DNA of 64,000 nucleotides from Brevibacillus reuszeri (GCF_002897295.1 NZ_BEXF01000009.1:1-64000); one strand, 5' to 3'; counted from the stretch's first letter, positions 9,048 through 19,552 are shown. Notes: generated by a model from the letters alone, not told the origin. Numbers and translations: made by a program.

Positions 9048-10328
9048 ATGAAGAAAAAGCTCCTGATTGCAATATGCTCGCTCCTCATGATGAGTATGCT
9101 GACTGGCTTCCATTCTCAGCAGGCGAACCCACTACAACAGTCTCTGCAATCAAGTCTAGTTCCCGTTGCAAAAATGGAACTGCCAAAGAAAACCATCATA
9201 GGATTTGGAGAGGCTACACATGGAAACAAGCAGTTTACCACGCTGAAATTAGATGTTTTTAAGCATTTGGTGGAACAACAAGGCTTTCGCGTCTTTGCCA
9301 TCGAGGGAGATTTCGGTGGAGGACAGAAGGTGAATGAATACATAGGAGGAGGAAGTGGGACAGCCGAGGAAGCTGCGAGGGCGATCGGCTTTACGATTTA
9401 CAATACGAAAGAAATGGCTGAGCTGCTCTCCTGGATGCGCTCCTATAATGAGCAAGCGACTGCAGGAAATAAAGTTCATTTTTACGGCTTTGATATGCAG
9501 CGCTATGACCAGAACAAAAACGGGCTATTCACGTACATGAAAAAGGTGGACCCGCCACTTGCTGCAAAATATGAGTCAGCGCTGGCGAATCTGAATGATA
9601 AAACGGTATATGATCAGAAGCCAGCCATCGTGCAGGAGGGGCTCTCTCATATTAGCAGCCTGATGAAGCAAATGCATGAAAACAAATCTGCTTATATCGC
9701 AAAAAGCTCTGAGAAAGATTTCGATCTGGCAGTAGCCTTTGCCGAGTCGATCAAGCAAAATGCTACATTGCGTGGAATGAATATAAATTATAGCAGCACG
9801 CGCGATTACTATATGGCTGAGAAAGTGAAATGGATTTTATCCTTTGAAAAGAAGTATGATGGACGACAAAACCTGTTCATCGCCGGACATAACGGACATA
9901 TTGAAAAAACTTCCACAACCATGGGAATCGTTACCTGCATGGGAGCGCATCTAGCAAAAGCGTTCGGGGACGAATACTACGCGATCGGAAGCGAATTTTA
10001 CGAAAGCAAGTTTCTTGCAAATGACGCAACGACCAACGAACAAAAAGAATTTTATGTCAAAAATAGCGGGAATCATCGTTTAGCTACTCTGTTTGCAAAT
10101 ACAAAATGGACAGATGGATTCCTGGATTTTACCAAGGCAAAACATGATGAAGCAGTTACGGCTTATCTGAATCGTCCTCAGCCCGTTAGTGCGATTGGTG
10201 CCGTCTTTAGTGGATGGTATGGATCAATAGAAAAGATGTACACCTTGCAAATGATACCGGCAAAAGCTTTTGACGCTCTCATTTTCGTGAGGACAGCTAC
10301 ACCTTCGACGATGTTAACGAATCGGTGA
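9048..10328 (+). CDS. Erythromycin esterase family protein, secreted
   Basis: 426 residues from ATG 9048, the start of a clear signal peptide (MKKKLLIAICSLLMM). The frame is open upstream to 8970, but that extension has no signal-peptide or ribosome-site logic. Family hallmarks are GFGEATHGNKQF (residues about 48-59, with the catalytic-site His), RVFAIEGDFGGG, YGFDMQRYD and FIAGHNGHI. Ere-family enzymes include macrolide esterases, but many homologues in Bacillus do not hydrolyse macrolides, so resistance cannot be assumed. The exported location differs from cytosolic EreA/EreB. Transcribed alone, between two terminators. Confidence 0.85.
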   Translation: MKKKLLIAICSLLMMSMLTGFHSQQANPLQQSLQSSLVPVAKMELPKKTIIGFGEATHGNKQFTTLKLDVFKHLVEQQGFRVFAIEGDFGGGQKVNEYIGGGSGTAEEAARAIGFTIYNTKEMAELLSWMRSYNEQATAGNKVHFYGFDMQRYDQNKNGLFTYMKKVDPPLAAKYESALANLNDKTVYDQKPAIVQEGLSHISSLMKQMHENKSAYIAKSSEKDFDLAVAFAESIKQNATLRGMNINYSSTRDYYMAEKVKWILSFEKKYDGRQNLFIAGHNGHIEKTSTTMGIVTCMGAHLAKAFGDEYYAIGSEFYESKFLANDATTNEQKEFYVKNSGNHRLATLFANTKWTDGFLDFTKAKHDEAVTAYLNRPQPVSAIGAVFSGWYGSIEKMYTLQMIPAKAFDALIFVRTATPSTMLTNR

Positions 10329-10358
10329 TACGGTTGGTGCCGCTGCCAATGCCACTAC

Positions 10359-10405
10359 AAAGAGAATGCCCCTCCTTTCTTTACGGATGAAGGCATTCTC
10401 TTTTC
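10359..10405 (+). terminator. Terminator after the Ere homologue
   Basis: AAAGAGAATGCC and GGCATTCTCTTT form a 12-bp perfect stem with a 21-base loop, ending in TTTT. The symmetrical stem could also act for transcripts from the other strand. Confidence 0.8.
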
Positions 10406-10527
10406 TATTTCCACAGCCTTTTTAACCAGCTGCCAGGGGGAGAGTTCTTTTCAAGGCTGCTCATATCGTCCATAATAGGAATTTGAAATGCTATGTGCTG
10501 ATGTTCATATGTTGGGGGTGGTTATTT

Positions 10528-12449
10528 TTGCGGCAGGTAGGTATGCTCATGATTTTACTAACGATAACGCTCTACTCCTTTCTGCCCGGACTGGCGGAAG
10601 CGCAAGAAGAACGCCTGATTAGAGTTGGCTTCGACAAAAGCTTACCACCTTTATCTTATTTGGATAAGTACGGCGAGCCAGCCGGTTTTGATATCGATCT
10701 GATTCGGAAAATGGCTACGCTTCACGGCTATCAGATTCAATTCGTTCCTCTGGAATGGGAGGATACCGTAATCCAGTTAAAAGCGGGACAGCTGGATCTG
10801 GTTGTCGGGATGAAATATACGAGCACGCGCGATACCTTTTTTGACTTTAGTGATTCCTATTTGACGATGGCTGACGCTCTGGTCGTCCCTTTAGCAACCC
10901 GCGATATATCTGGGATCAATGATCTGAGAGGGAAAGTGGTTGCAGTTCAACGAGACGACGCAGGAATCTCCCAATTAGAAAGCATCAGAGGTGGCAAGCT
11001 GCTGGTCGCCTTTAACCAACCTGATGCGATGGAGATGCTGTTTGTAGGGAGAGCCGATGTTTTTCTGGGAAACCGGTGGACCGCTGAATACGTTCTGCAA
11101 AAAGCTGGAAACCAGCAAGACTACCGGATTCGTACGGGGCTGATTCCGCCATCCGATTATGCTTTTGCTGTGCGAGAGGGCAATTATGAGCTGTTGAACA
11201 AGCTGAATGAAGGCTTGGCAGAGCTGCATCAAAACGGCACCTATGAGTCTTTATACTCCCAGTACCTCGAACCCTATAATGCTTTGGCGATCGAATGGTG
11301 GCGCAAGCTTGTGTACGGCTTGCTTATCGTGATGGGGCTGGTTGTGTTCGTTCTGGCAGCAAGCTTTCTATGGAATAAACGTTTGCAAAGAGAGGTTAAG
11401 CTTCAGACAGCTGCATTGGCGGACAGCTTTGCTTTTCAAACGAAAGTGCTGGACAGCGTGGACAATGGGATTCTGTCTTTTGACCAAGCAGGGAGAATAA
11501 CACTGATTAATCGGGCAGCACGAAAATTGCTGGGATTGAATAAACAGCCAGCAGAGATTTATGTGTTGGACTGCTTACCCCAGCTACCGGTTCAACAGGT
11601 ACTGGGTTCGGGGAATCGGCACTATCTAGAAGGAGAGCTCCACCTCGGGGATGGAACAGGCCGGATCGTTTACTACTATACCGCATCCTTAGTTAATTCA
11701 GTGGGGGAGCAGGTAGGCGGAATTCTTTGTCTGCAGGATCGGACAGAGCAGAAGCATCTGCAAGCACGATTGATCGCACAGGAAAAAATGCGTGCCTTGG
11801 GAGAGCTCGTTGCAGGGATTGCCCATGAAATCCGCAATCCGCTGACAGCCATCAAAACCTTTACCGAATTGCTTCCCAAAAAGCTTGATGATTCCCGTTT
11901 TCGGGCAGAACTCCTGGAGCATGTTCCAGAAGAAGTAGCTAGGATGAACCGGATCATTGAGGATTTGTTAGATTATTCACGAGAAAAGCCTGTCCAGAAA
12001 AAATGGGTGAAGCTATTCGACCTGGTTCAGTCGGTGTTGGGCTTATTTACGAAACGAATCGAAAACGAGGGGATTAGGACTGCCATTGATATATCTCCCG
12101 AATTGGAAGTGCTTGTAGATCGTGATCGCATCAAGCAGGTGCTGATCAATCTGATTCTCAATGCGATCGAGGCTATGGCTCACTCACAGGACAAGCGATT
12201 GACTATATCTACCCTGCAGGATGAGAGAATGGTCTACCTGGCTATTTCCGATTCGGGCTCCGGCATTGAGACGGATGAAATGCAACAAATGTTCCAGCCT
12301 TTCTATACGACAAAAAGCCAAGGGATTGGACTTGGCCTGTATATTTGCGAGAAAATCATGAACGATCATGGCGGAGGAATTGAAGTGAAAAGTGATGTGG
12401 GTATAGGGACAACCTTCCTACTACGATTTTCAAAGGGAGGAGATTGCTG

Positions 12450-12450
<1 letters not shown>
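10528..12450 (+). CDS. Histidine kinase with extracytoplasmic SBP_bac_3 domain and PAS domain
   Basis: The frame opens at 10483. TTG 10528 is preferred because GGGGGTGG lies six bases upstream and the product then begins with a signal peptide (RQVGMLMILLTI) ending at GLAEA; ATG 10543 is an alternative. Domains in order: periplasmic-binding-protein family 3 (about residues 28-250, starting RVGFDKSLPPLSY), one transmembrane segment, PAS, HisKA with GIAHEIRNPLTAI, and HATPase with NLILNAIEAM and GLGLYICEKI. The kinase type is NtrB/DctB-like, fitting the sigma-54 activator encoded next. The binding domain suggests direct sensing of a small solute outside the cell. It overlaps the next gene by one base. 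Confidence 0.9.
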
Positions 12451-13813
<1,363 letters not shown>

Positions 13814-13817
<4 letters not shown>

Positions 13818-14797
13818 GAACAATCATGATTTGGATTGCACTGTCCAGCTTCGTCCTGGCATTTTTGATGAGTGGGTGTATGAAAAAAACGGACCTGGCT
13901 CCAGTCGGTCAGGGCAGCGAGCAAGCATTTGTAACGATCGCAACAGGTGGAGCTCCCGGGCCGTATTACACAATTGGCAGTGCGTTGGCCAAGGTGTATA
14001 AAGATAAGCTCGGATATAATGCTGCGGTGCGTTCTACTGACGGCTCGGTGGAAAATGTTCGCCTTCTGGAAAATAATAAGGCCGACGTGGCGTTCGCTAT
14101 GTCGGATGTCGCTGCTTTTGCGCTTGGCGGGCAGGAAAGCTTTCAAGCGAGCGGCGCTGCTAAGCATCTGAGTTCAATGGCTGGACTTTATTTGAACTAT
14201 GTGCAAATCGTAACGTTAAAAGATCGCTCGATACACTCGGTAAACGATCTGAAAGGCAAGCGAGTCGGGGTAGGTGCTCCGAACAGCGGTGTAGAGGTGA
14301 ATGCACGCATGATTCTAGGGGAGCATGGTATCACTTACAAAGACATCCGGCCTGAATACCTCTCATACGCGGAAGCGATTGATCAGTTGAAGAATAATGC
14401 CATTGACGCTGCTTTTGTCACCTCGGGCCTTCCTAATTCTGCTGTCCTGGATTTGCAAAGCACAAATGAAGTCGTGATTGTTCCCATACAGTCGGATACC
14501 ATTGAGAAGCTCACGAAGCAGTTTCCGTTTTTTGAAAAAGCGCAGCTCCCTGCAGGTATTTACAAAAACAACCAGCCCATTCCGACTGTGGCAATCCGCA
14601 ATATTCTTCTCGTTCGCTCAGATTTAACAGAAGATCAAGTTTACAAGCTAACCAAGGCTTTCTTCGAAAATCTGGATGTCTTGCAAGAAGCACATGAGGC
14701 TGCCAATCAAATTGACAGGAAGGAAGCGGGGAAGGATCTGGTGGTACCGCTCCATCCGGGAGCAGCAAAATTTTACACAGAAAAGGCGAATCCATAG
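13814..14797 (+). CDS. TAXI-family solute-binding lipoprotein
   Basis: 327 residues. Lipoprotein signal peptide with lipobox MSGC (Cys near residue 22). The mature start VTIATGGAPGPYYTIGSALAKVY and the downstream VGVGAPNSGVEVNARMIL are hallmarks of TAXI (TRAP-associated extracytoplasmic immunogenic) proteins. Normally these serve TRAP transporters, but no DctQ/DctM membrane subunits are nearby. Its ATGA overlap with the sigma-54 activator puts it in the kinase-regulator operon. By analogy with B. subtilis DctB-DctS-DctR, where a binding protein takes part in sensing, it may be an auxiliary ligand receptor for the kinase. That role is inference. Confidence 0.88.
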
Positions 14798-14843
14798 TTT
14801 TATCTGCCAATAGAGGATAAAAAGTCCGCTTTAATCAATAGAC

Positions 14844-14888
14844 CCGGCAAAAACTTCCGTATCAAGCGGATTTTTTTGCCGGTTTTTT
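14844..14888 (+). terminator. Terminator after the sensor/regulator/TAXI operon
   Basis: CCGGCAAAAA and TTTTTGCCGG form a 10-bp stem enclosing a smaller TCCG/CGGA hairpin, followed by TTTTTTG. Confidence 0.85.
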
Positions 14889-14919
14889 GTGCCAAGGATT
14901 GTTTTAGCAACTCTCCTGC

Positions 14920-14962
14920 TTTTGCAAAAATATTCGGGCGCGTCTAAAAATTCTTTGTAAAA
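14920..14962. promoter_or_regulatory. Candidate activator-binding sites upstream of the sigma-54 promoter
   Basis: A palindrome TTTTGCAAAA (14920-14929) and a related CTTTGTAAAA (14953-14962) lie 33 bases apart, about three helical turns, roughly 50-95 bases before the sigma-54 GG element. Spacing and symmetry fit an enhancer for the NtrC-type regulator. The short A/T-rich motif is only suggestive. Confidence 0.4.
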
Positions 14963-15012
14963 TAGGGTTCCATCGTATGTGAGACATTAGTATTGATTCC
15001 CAGTGGGACGAG

Positions 15013-15029
15013 TTGGCATGCAATTTGCT
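15013..15029 (+). promoter_or_regulatory. Sigma-54 promoter of the KgtP-like gene
   Basis: TTGGCATGCAATTTGCT matches the -24/-12 consensus, with GG at 15015-15016 and GC at 15027-15028 separated by exactly 10 bases. Transcription should start near 15040, which excludes coding starts proposed inside this region. It lies between the terminator and the permease gene and has a cognate-type activator encoded immediately upstream. Confidence 0.85.
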
Positions 15030-15123
15030 TTTATGTTTATACGAGCACAAGTTGAAACCGGTTACATTCTTGCAGAAAAGAGGTAAGGTTTCGAAACAGA
15101 GTCGACAACAAGGAGGATTCAGA

Positions 15124-16440
15124 GTGAATCAGACGAATGATCGCGCGAATACGCGACGCATTACGGGCAACATTTTCAAGGGTTCGATCGGTAACCTGAT
15201 CGAATGGTACGACTGGTACGTCTATTCTGCTTTTGCTGTGTACTTCTCGTCAGAGTTTTTCCCAAAGGGAGACACGACGAGCCAGCTTCTTAACACAGCT
15301 GCTATCTTCGCCATCGGATTTCTGATGCGACCACTGGGAAGTCTGTTGATGGGTCGTTACGCAGACCGTCACGGTAGACGCGCAGCCTTGACTCTATCCA
15401 TCACGGTCATGGCTAGTGGATCGTTGATTATTGCATTAACACCGGGGTATAGCACAATTGGTATTTTTGCTCCTATTATTCTCGTTCTCGCACGGCTATT
15501 GCAAGGTTTATCGCTTGGTGGAGAGTATGGAACTTCCGCTACGTACCTGTCTGAGATGGCCAGTAGTGGTCGCCGTGGTTTCTATTCCAGCTTTCAGTAC
15601 GTGACCCTAATTGCTGGTCAGCTTCTGGCACTCGGTGTTCAGATCATTCTCCAGCAAGTACTCAGTGAAGCCGATATGCACACATGGGGCTGGCGTATTC
15701 CGTTCGTAATCGGTGCTCTCGGAGCATTGGCTGTATTGTGGCTGCGCCGTTCAATGGATGAATCGGAGCAATTCACGAAAATGGAGAATAAGACACGTGA
15801 AAGCGCGGGAACTCTTCGTGCATTGATGAAGTATCCAAAAGCGGTTCTGACCGTCGTTGGACTGACGCTTGGTGGAACGATCGCCTTTAATACGTACACG
15901 ACGTATTTGCAAAAATTCATGGTTAATACCGTCGGCCTTCCTAAGGAAACGGTAAGCTGGATCAATTTTACTGCCTTGCTGGTATTCGTAGTGCTCCAGC
16001 CGATCGCTGGCATGCTGTCTGACCGAATCGGCCGCCGCCCGCTCTTGATGGCGTTCGGTATTCTGGGAACACTGTTTACGGTACCAATGTTTCTCTTGAT
16101 GGAGCAAACGAAGAGCCCGATGGTTGCATTCCTGCTGATGATGGTTGGACTGATCATTGTCACAGGCTACACCTCCATTAATGCCATTGTAAAAGCCGAG
16201 CTATTCCCGACTGAAATTCGTGCACTTGGGGTAGGGTTCCCTTACGCAATTACAGTAGCCGTATTCGGTGGTACAGCTGAGTTCATTGCGCTTGGGCTCA
16301 AAAACATCGGCTCCGAATCTCTGTTTTATTACTACGTAGCTGGCTGTATCGCCATTAGCTTGATCACTTACTGGCGCATGGGAGAAACTTCGAAGGAATC
16401 CCGAATTGAAGCTGAGCTGCATTCGAAAAATAAAGCGTAA
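15124..16440 (+). CDS. kgtP: MHS-family MFS permease, 2-oxoglutarate permease KgtP-like
   Basis: 438 residues from GTG 15124, with AAGGAGGA seven bases upstream; the open frame extends back into the sigma-54 promoter, so the far upstream starts are wrong. Twelve hydrophobic segments. The signature follows E. coli KgtP closely: GNLIEWYDWYVYS, FAIGFLMRPLGSLLMGRYADRHGRR, RLLQGLSLGGEYGTSATYLSEM and FYSSFQYVTLIAGQLLAL. KgtP is a proton symporter for 2-oxoglutarate in the cytoplasmic membrane. Expression should depend on sigma-54 and the NtrC-like regulator just upstream. A related dicarboxylate is possible as substrate. Confidence 0.9.
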   Translation: MNQTNDRANTRRITGNIFKGSIGNLIEWYDWYVYSAFAVYFSSEFFPKGDTTSQLLNTAAIFAIGFLMRPLGSLLMGRYADRHGRRAALTLSITVMASGSLIIALTPGYSTIGIFAPIILVLARLLQGLSLGGEYGTSATYLSEMASSGRRGFYSSFQYVTLIAGQLLALGVQIILQQVLSEADMHTWGWRIPFVIGALGALAVLWLRRSMDESEQFTKMENKTRESAGTLRALMKYPKAVLTVVGLTLGGTIAFNTYTTYLQKFMVNTVGLPKETVSWINFTALLVFVVLQPIAGMLSDRIGRRPLLMAFGILGTLFTVPMFLLMEQTKSPMVAFLLMMVGLIIVTGYTSINAIVKAELFPTEIRALGVGFPYAITVAVFGGTAEFIALGLKNIGSESLFYYYVAGCIAISLITYWRMGETSKESRIEAELHSKNKA

Positions 16441-16484
16441 GCTGATTGGTGATTTGACAAAAGAAATAGAATAGGTAAGACAGA

Positions 16485-16509
16485 AAAGACGCGAACTGCG
16501 TCTTTTTTT
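16485..16509 (+). terminator. Terminator after kgtP
   Basis: AAAGACGC pairs with GCGTCTTT around a five-base GAACT loop, followed by a T run. Confidence 0.85.
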
Positions 16510-16639
16510 ATGAGTAAACACATGCTTGATACCAGTTGACGATGGATTGACCAGCTTTTGTGGTAAGAAGCGAGGAGAGGAGTGAAGGTACCGTCATTGG
16601 TCAAGGCAGTTGAACCAAATGCTCAAAATGTTCACAGAG

Positions 16640-16668
16640 AAAATAACCCCCGGACTATCTCCGAGGGC
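16640..16668 (-). terminator. Minus-strand terminator of remnant module 1
   Basis: Read on the minus strand, CCCTCGG, a short loop and CCGGGGG are followed by TTATTTT. The same kind of hairpin closes modules 2 (17908) and 3 (19985). Confidence 0.6.
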
Positions 16669-16678
16669 CGTTGATGGA

Positions 16679-17008
16679 TTAACTTACTGTGTGAGTAATA
16701 ACATTTGATTCGCCTTCGTTCTTACCACCGATAATGACAACTTTAAATAGATAGGTTTTTCCTGCCATTAACTGTGCGGCACGTACAGTATGCTTGGGAA
16801 TCCCATTAACGGAGACGGATTTAATCCCTAATGGTAGATAAGAATCCTCCCAAGTTTCTCCATTGTCTGTAGACTGCACGATTTTCTCAGATGTGGCGTT
16901 CTGGGGGGCGGTGTAGTAAAAATCAATAAATCTACCATGAGATATATGCCAACCATCCCCAGCATTTACAACATCATTAATTGGTTTCTTTTCGCTATTC
17001 TCGTCTTA
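16679..17008 (-). pseudogene. 3' remnant of a surface-type beta-sandwich protein
   Basis: The minus strand is open from a TAA near 17008 to the TAA at 16679, about 108 codons without a plausible start. It encodes a fibronectin/Ig-like stretch: INDVVNAGDGWHISHGRFIDF, TSEKIVQSTDNGETWED, then AGKTYLFKVVIIGGKNEGES. Only one complete domain with an ordinary C-terminal end is present, so this is the tail of a longer secreted protein whose 5' part has been lost. Directly upstream lies copy 1 of the AMKVA-peptide repeat. Confidence 0.55.
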
Positions 17009-17011
17009 TTC

Positions 17012-17122
17012 CCTTCTCTAATCAAAGGTATTCGAACGAGCCTACACCGTGCGGGCGACTTTCATCGCACACGGCGTTCCATCAACGGATAAAAAGGATT
17101 TTACAACGGGCAACTTTAACAT
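17012..17122 (-). repeat. AMKVA-peptide repeat element, copy 1
   Basis: Roughly 110 bases almost identical to copy 2 (18040) and copy 3 (20376). The minus strand can encode 26 residues from ATG 17122 to TAG 17042, containing SVDGTPCAMKVARTV. The stop is followed in copies 1-3 by GCTCG, a short spacer and AGAAGGGAATAA. No recognisable ribosome site precedes the ATG. A hairpin CCGTGCG/CGCACACGG is possible within it. Confidence 0.7.
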
Positions 17123-17231
17123 ACGTCACGTCATCGTTGCTGTCTGCTAACTAAAGTTAACTCATTTGGTTGGCTACTTAACCAAAAGCATATGAATGTG
17201 ACTATACAAAATGCTCAGTTTGTCAAAATAG

Positions 17232-17735
17232 TCAAATGTCAGTATTGATTTCATCTAGCATCCAGTCGTTGTCTTTGAGAACAAAATGAAGGATAAGAAT
17301 AGACTGTCTACCACCTGGATGCCAAACCTCATAACCGGTAATGAAGGAATCTTCTTTGTCCAATGAATAGAACCGTTGTCGAAAAGTGCCTCTGTCAGTT
17401 ACAAAAGGTACAGATACTTGTTGATCATCAACAAAATATGTGATGGTTTTATTCATAGCTGTCAGCTTTTTTGAAAGATGTGCACGCAATTCTGTTTCCT
17501 TGTTTTCGGCCATTAGGCGGAATATTTCTCTTGCTTTGATGTCCAGTATATTTCTCAATTCATATTCTTTTTGCTTTGACTCAAGTTCCTTACTGAGTTT
17601 ATTTAATTCAAGCTCCAATTCAGTATTTTGTTGTTTCACCTGTTCTAACTCAATTTTGGTTGATTGTAATTCAAGAGAGTTATTAGAACAGCCAGATGCT
17701 AGTAAAAGAAACGACAAAAAGTAAAGCTTCTTCAT
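17232..17735 (-). CDS. Lipoprotein with coiled coil, unknown function
   Basis: 167 residues from ATG 17735 (AAGGAG eight bases upstream). Lipobox ASGC (Cys near residue 16), then a coiled coil of about 50 residues rich in Glu, Leu, Gln and Lys (ELEQVKQQNTELELELNKLS), then a compact alpha/beta domain with YFVDDQQVSVPFV and a C-terminal KDNDWMLDEINTDI. The last part resembles the general fold of small NTF2-like or DUF4829-type lipoprotein domains, but I do not recognise a named family. It would be anchored on the outer face of the membrane. Single gene in an AT-rich island. Confidence 0.75.
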   Translation of the reverse strand: MKKLYFLSFLLLASGCSNNSLELQSTKIELEQVKQQNTELELELNKLSKELESKQKEYELRNILDIKAREIFRLMAENKETELRAHLSKKLTAMNKTITYFVDDQQVSVPFVTDRGTFRQRFYSLDKEDSFITGYEVWHPGGRQSILILHFVLKDNDWMLDEINTDI

Positions 17736-17777
17736 CAGAGCCACTCCTTCTTGTTTAAAAGGTAAGACGAAAAAGTA

Positions 17778-17939
17778 TGCAAAATGTTTCCAATAACAAG
17801 TTTGTAAAGTCTTGCGGAAGAGAACTAAAAAATGCTGCTTCTCAGGGAGATTTTGTGCTTCGCTGCATAGGAGAAATGGAAGAAGTATTAATTAGTGGAG
17901 GATTGAAGCAAAAACCCCCCGGATTACCCGAGGGTCGTT
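17778..17939 (+). CDS. Possible small protein, 53-54 residues
   Basis: ATG 17778 opens a frame with ordinary-looking composition (NKFVKSCGRELKNAASQGDF, LRCIGEMEEVLISGG), then runs through the minus-strand terminator of module 2 to a TGA. There is no convincing ribosome site (only GACGAAAAAG upstream). It could equally be a truncated gene fragment whose natural end was replaced by the repeat module. Confidence 0.3.
17908..17934 (-). terminator. Minus-strand terminator of remnant module 2
   Basis: On the minus strand CCCTCGGG, loop TAAT and CCGGGGGG are followed by TTTTTG. Confidence 0.65.
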
Positions 17940-17951
17940 GATGGAAGGAAG

Positions 17952-18037
17952 TTATCTACAAATGATAAGCCACTTGCTGGAGATTGTGCCTCCTTTGCCG
18001 TCGTGAGCTGTTACGGTAATCGTTATTTTACTTCCAA
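17952..18037 (-). pseudogene. Last part of a cadherin/Ig-like domain
   Basis: About 27 codons of the minus strand read GSKITITVTAHDGKGGTISS and end at a TAA. This is the final strand pair of a CADG/dystroglycan-type domain (consensus TITVTATDGKGGT) as found in large secreted surface proteins. No start codon and no upstream domain remain. It is flanked by copy 2 of the AMKVA-peptide repeat and by a terminator, like modules 1 and 3. Confidence 0.55.
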
Positions 18038-18039
18038 TT

Positions 18040-18153
18040 ATTCCCTTCTGTATTTGAGGTTTTCGTTCGAGCCTACACTGTGCGGGCGACTTTCATCGCA
18101 CACGGCGTTCCATCAACGGATACAAAGGATTTTACAATGGGCAACTTTAACAT
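18040..18153 (-). repeat. AMKVA-peptide repeat element, copy 2
   Basis: Nearly identical to copy 1. The minus-strand frame runs from ATG 18153 to TAG 18073 and again encodes 26 residues ending GTPCAMKVARTV; its differences from copy 1 are two conservative replacements (V/I, L/V) and a silent ACG/ACA change. Confidence 0.7.
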
Positions 18154-18260
18154 ATGGTAAGCTGGTCAAATTGGGAGATTGATTGGCACATTGTGTAGTG
18201 AATAAACGAGCTGCCAAATGGAGCAATTCACGTAGCTTCCAGCAGTTCATTTAGAATCCT

Positions 18261-19145
18261 CTATTTACTAGATTCAAGCGCGTCGTTTAGGAAGTATTGG
18301 ATCAGATTCTTTTCATCGTTACGACTTTGTTTGATTATGTATTCTGATTCCTTTGTTCCCATCAATTGTTTTTGAAAAAATGCAAGAATGGAATTCAGTA
18401 TCTCATCCATTGACATATTTCCACCGATAAGTCCATGATCGGCACCTTTGATACGAAGAAAGCTAACATCATCAAGCGCCTCATACAATAACTCGGACTG
18501 ATTGATTGGAACGATGCTATCCGCATCACCGTGGACAATAAAAAAAGGCGGAGTCTTCTTGTGTATATACCTCATGGGGTTTGCTCGCGATACTAATTCT
18601 ATATTTTCTGTTAAGGTTTTAATGCCAAACAGTCTAGCATCTGGCGAATTCGGGAGATCATGCCAGCCGCCCATTTTGGAAAGATCAGTTGGTCCAGATA
18701 GGGTGCACACAGCTTGTACTTCACTTGAATACTCTTCATTTCCACCGATTCCCTCAAGCTCAGCGATCGAGGCTGATGTCCCAAGTAAGGCAGCCAAATG
18801 ACCACCAGAAGAGTGACCCCATACCCCAATTTTTGACGGATCAATACTGTATTCACGACCATGAGCACGCACCCAGCGTACGGCTGCTTTTACATCATGT
18901 ATTTGTGCTGGAAAGCTGGCTTCTCCACTTAGACGATGATTAATGTTGACACATACAAAACCGTGCTTGGCAAATCGCGCATTCCAACTGCGTCCTCCTT
19001 CCGCGGCTTTATCTCCTCTCATCCAACCGCCTCCATGGATATAGATGATCGCAGGCATAGGACGTTCAGGAGGATCATCTTGCATAATGATATCTAGGCA
19101 AACAGGTTTTTCATTTTGTGTACAAAAAGGAATATCTTCAATCAA
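18261..19145 (-). CDS. Alpha/beta hydrolase, esterase/lipase of the BD-FAE/HSL-like group
   Basis: About 294 residues. The oxyanion motif HGGGW (near residue 37), nucleophile elbow GHSSGG (Ser near residue 114), acid residue in HGDADSIVP and the late His in GADHGL make a complete catalytic triad. Such enzymes hydrolyse short carboxyl esters or act on N-formylkynurenine-like substrates. The first conventional start is TTG 19145, but the only good ribosome site (AAGGATGAG) lies 17 bases upstream; it is ideally placed five bases before an ATT at 19157, which would add four residues. No signal peptide. Stands alone on the minus strand. Confidence 0.88.
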   Translation of the reverse strand: MIEDIPFCTQNEKPVCLDIIMQDDPPERPMPAIIYIHGGGWMRGDKAAEGGRSWNARFAKHGFVCVNINHRLSGEASFPAQIHDVKAAVRWVRAHGREYSIDPSKIGVWGHSSGGHLAALLGTSASIAELEGIGGNEEYSSEVQAVCTLSGPTDLSKMGGWHDLPNSPDARLFGIKTLTENIELVSRANPMRYIHKKTPPFFIVHGDADSIVPINQSELLYEALDDVSFLRIKGADHGLIGGNMSMDEILNSILAFFQKQLMGTKESEYIIKQSRNDEKNLIQYFLNDALESSK

Positions 19146-19275
19146 TTTTATTTTAATGATTTCTCATCCTTTCAAAAATCTTGAATATTTTGTTCTGCGA
19201 GTTGAGGATAACATAAAATTGGTAGTTGAATTAGGTAATATTTTGAACATTTGTAAAATTTAACGTATTGGTTAA

Positions 19276-19545
19276 GTGGAAAAAACGATGCTTGATTGCG
19301 CATTAATATGGACATTCACGCCGCAATTGCCAGCAGGTGCGGGAGCCACTTTAGTCACAGCAGAGGATGCAGTTACGGAAATTTTGAAAGACATCCGGGA
19401 ACACGGACTTAAAGTAAATGACTGGATCGATGGAGCATACACGATTTTCAAGGATTACCAACTCGTTGTGAAGCCATTGCAGCGATGGCAGTTTGATCAT
19501 ATGCCAGAATTCAGCGGCTATTACCACATCGGTAATTTTGCATAG
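19276..19545 (+). CDS. Hypothetical protein, possibly truncated
   Basis: Up to 89 residues from GTG 19276; no ribosome site is visible, so the true start is uncertain or the 5' end is lost. The composition looks like real protein: GAGATLVTAEDAVTEILKDI, LKVNDWIDGAYTIFKDYQL, KPLQRWQFDHMPEFSGYYHI. I do not recognise the family. It converges with the minus-strand gene at 19553, with only seven bases between the stop codons. Confidence 0.45.
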   Translation: MEKTMLDCALIWTFTPQLPAGAGATLVTAEDAVTEILKDIREHGLKVNDWIDGAYTIFKDYQLVVKPLQRWQFDHMPEFSGYYHIGNFA

Positions 19546-19552
19546 CAAAAAG

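Noticed and set aside
15639-16163. 174-codon minus-strand frame within kgtP
   Set aside because: Overlaps a strongly conserved MFS permease; no start signal, and the composition is that of an antisense reading.
16530-16640. Short minus-strand frame TVPSLLSSLLTTKAGQSIVN... possibly a gene end
   Set aside because: About 30 codons, no recognised family, and it overlaps the kgtP terminator.
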